Below, piece by piece: positions 63,019 to 64,000 of a stretch of DNA of 64,000 nucleotides; positions within the stretch are counted from its first letter, which is position 1, and the number at the start of each line of letters is the position of its first letter. The position numbers and the translations under genes are program-made. The stretch is from AP-15 sp963737145. GTDB taxonomy: Bacteria > Pseudomonadota > Alphaproteobacteria > ATCC43930 > CGMCC-115725. A model generated the notes under the pieces. It was not told the origin of the DNA and ran no database searches. It saw nothing but the letters and a program-made list of their open reading frames with translations. The stretch is from positions 62,001 to 126,000 of the forward strand of contig CAVTRO010000004.1 of the NCBI GenBank assembly GCA_963737145.1, in the 5' to 3' direction.

Positions 63019-63345
63019 ATGCTACGCTCGAAGTCAGAGGTGATCATCGCCAACGTCCTGCATGAGCGTGAAATTCCGTTCGTTTACGAACAGCCTCTGT
63101 TCGCGCCGGACGGAACATTACGTTTGCCGGACTTCACGGTTACATCGCGCGGCCGGACATTCTATTGGGAGCACCTCGGCCTCCTCGACCAAGGCCGCTA
63201 CGCAGACGAGTGGAAGCGCAAGAAGGCTTGGTACGATCGCTGGTTCCCGGGCCAGTTGTTGACGACCGAGGAGGGGCCCCACGTCAGCAAGGCCGCTGCC
63301 GACATTGTCACCCAGATTATGGCTGGAGCAGTCGACACGCCGTAG
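63019..63345 (+). CDS. PD-(D/E)XK nuclease-like domain protein, probable fragment
   Basis: The 108 residues (LRSKSEVIIANVLHEREIPF, RLPDFTV, YWEHLGLLDQGRYADEW, KRKKAWYDRWFPG, LLTTEEGP) look like the C-terminal nuclease-type domain found on large superfamily I helicases and defence-type proteins: Glu in KSEVIIA, Asp in LPDF, Glu and Lys in WEHLG...KRK. No helicase precedes it; the start ATG 63019 is 19 bp from the truncated MdtO-like gene. It may be a remnant of a rearranged larger gene or a stand-alone protein. Confidence 0.65.
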   Translation: MLRSKSEVIIANVLHEREIPFVYEQPLFAPDGTLRLPDFTVTSRGRTFYWEHLGLLDQGRYADEWKRKKAWYDRWFPGQLLTTEEGPHVSKAAADIVTQIMAGAVDTP

Positions 63346-63461
63346 AACAAGCTCAGCTCGCCAACTACGTCGCACGGCGCAAGTGGCTGGAGTTGAAATC
63401 AAACGGCTCGGTGTGCAAAAAAACAGAGCATATATGTAGCTGGGCCAAGCGGTGCTGCGCC

Positions 63462-64000
63462 TTAAAAACCCCGCTTCGCGAAGAACCGGTTCTCGGGGCG
63501 GGGGAGGCCGAGGTTTTCACGCAGGGTCCGGCCTTCGTATTCGTGGCGGAAGAGGTGGCGGCGCTGGAGTTCGGGGACGACGCGGTCGACAAAGTCGTCG
63601 AGGCCGCCGGGGACCCACGGGAACATGATGTTGAAGCCGTCGCAGGCGTCGCTCAAGAGCCACTCTTCCATCTGGTCGGCGATCGTTTTGGGGGTGCCGA
63701 CCATGGCATTGCCGCCGTAGCTGCCGGCGATATGGGCCAATTGGCGTACCGTCAGATTGTCGCGGCGGGCGCGCTCGATGACGCGCTCGCGGCCGCTCTT
63801 GCTGGCGTTGCTCTCCGGGATCTCCGGCAATGGGCCGTCGAGGTCGAAGGCTGACGCGTCGCAGCCCAACGCGATCGACAATGAGGCGATGCCGCTGTCG
63901 GGGTGCACGAGGCTGTCGAGCAAGGCCCGCTTCTGCCGCGCTTCCTCTGCGGTGTCGCCAACGACGACGAGGCAGCCGGGCAGGATTTTTATGTGGTCCG
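63462..64000 (-). CDS. LLM-class flavin-dependent monooxygenase (NtaA/SnaA/DszA type), C-terminal part
   Basis: The frame is open to the right edge (ILPGCLVVVGDTAEEARQKR, then ALLDSLVHPDSGIASLS), so the start is outside. The visible part has the group signature: LAHIAGSYGGNAMVGTPKTIADQ, DACDGFNIMFPWVPGGLDDF and EYEGRTLRENLGLPRPENRF. These two-component monooxygenases use reduced flavin on nitrilotriacetate, sulfones or similar compounds. It is a second luciferase-like enzyme within 5 kb of the one at 58314, of a different subgroup. Confidence 0.88.
   Translation of the reverse strand, partial: DHIKILPGCLVVVGDTAEEARQKRALLDSLVHPDSGIASLSIALGCDASAFDLDGPLPEIPESNASKSGRERVIERARRDNLTVRQLAHIAGSYGGNAMVGTPKTIADQMEEWLLSDACDGFNIMFPWVPGGLDDFVDRVVPELQRRHLFRHEYEGRTLRENLGLPRPENRFFAKRGF

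Overview
The window is GC-rich (roughly two-thirds G+C by eye), densely coded DNA from an alphaproteobacterium. The order rpmH-rnpA-yidD-yidC-engB-argB, the alphaproteobacterial-type SuhB, AroK/AroB, XerD/AccA and DUF2076 proteins, the HpnL-like hopanoid-associated membrane protein, and several families of short palindromic intergenic repeats all fit a soil or environmental member of Rhizobiales/Rhodospirillales. I cannot name the genus. No phage, IS element, plasmid origin or CRISPR array is visible.

Layout. 1-3.4 kb: 3' end of an RNase Z gene, then a leftward MotA/MotB-like (ExbB-OmpA type) pair. 3.45-4.5 kb: gene-free, repeat-bearing spacer. 4.5-8.9 kb: leftward NitT/TauT-type ABC transporter operon (binding protein, ATPase, permease, DUF169) with a divergent LysR regulator. 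9.1-16.98 kb, all leftward: SuhB phosphatase, an ALDH1L-type formyltransferase, a sensor kinase, YejE/YejF-like peptide ABC transporter parts and asd. 17.0-18.8 kb rightward: Mpo1-like protein, AhpD-like protein, double-VOC protein. 18.9-23.1 kb: gamma-glutamyltransferase divergent from a D-hydantoinase/D-carbamoylase pair. 23.2-28.1 kb: DUF2076 protein, accA, xerD, a small membrane protein, then rightward aroK-aroB. 28.1-34.7 kb leftward: peptide-type binding protein, bolA, a HAD nucleotidase, argB, engB, yidC, yidD. 35.3-39.8 kb: three ferritin-like di-iron paralogues, two running straight into an hpnL-like gene; one copy sits between yidD and rnpA and splits the normally continuous rpmH-rnpA-yidD-yidC cluster. 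39.9-44.7 kb: Ni/Co permease, then a VTT membrane protein/flavin disulfide reductase/histidine kinase operon. 45.0-50.5 kb: three head-to-tail adenylate/guanylate cyclase-TPR paralogues. 50.5-56.98 kb: RlmI-like methyltransferase, tRNA-Arg(ACG), an AIR-synthase-like gene of visibly lower G+C, an exported alpha/beta hydrolase and small envelope proteins. 57.1-64 kb: Tat lactonase, two luciferase-like monooxygenases, an MdtP/MdtO-like efflux pair in broken form, and an isolated nuclease-like domain.

Three things stand out. (1) The cyclase paralogues each carry, in frame, the same palindromic element that elsewhere in the window is intergenic, and two of them share a 461-bp tract that looks identical by eye. 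(2) The di-iron protein trio coupled to an HpnL-like lipid protein is the best candidate for an under-described system. (3) At least a dozen single-base frame breaks occur, mostly at short homopolymers. For the isolated ones, restoring one base makes the gene length divisible by three, so many are probably sequence errors; they cluster at 58-63 kb.
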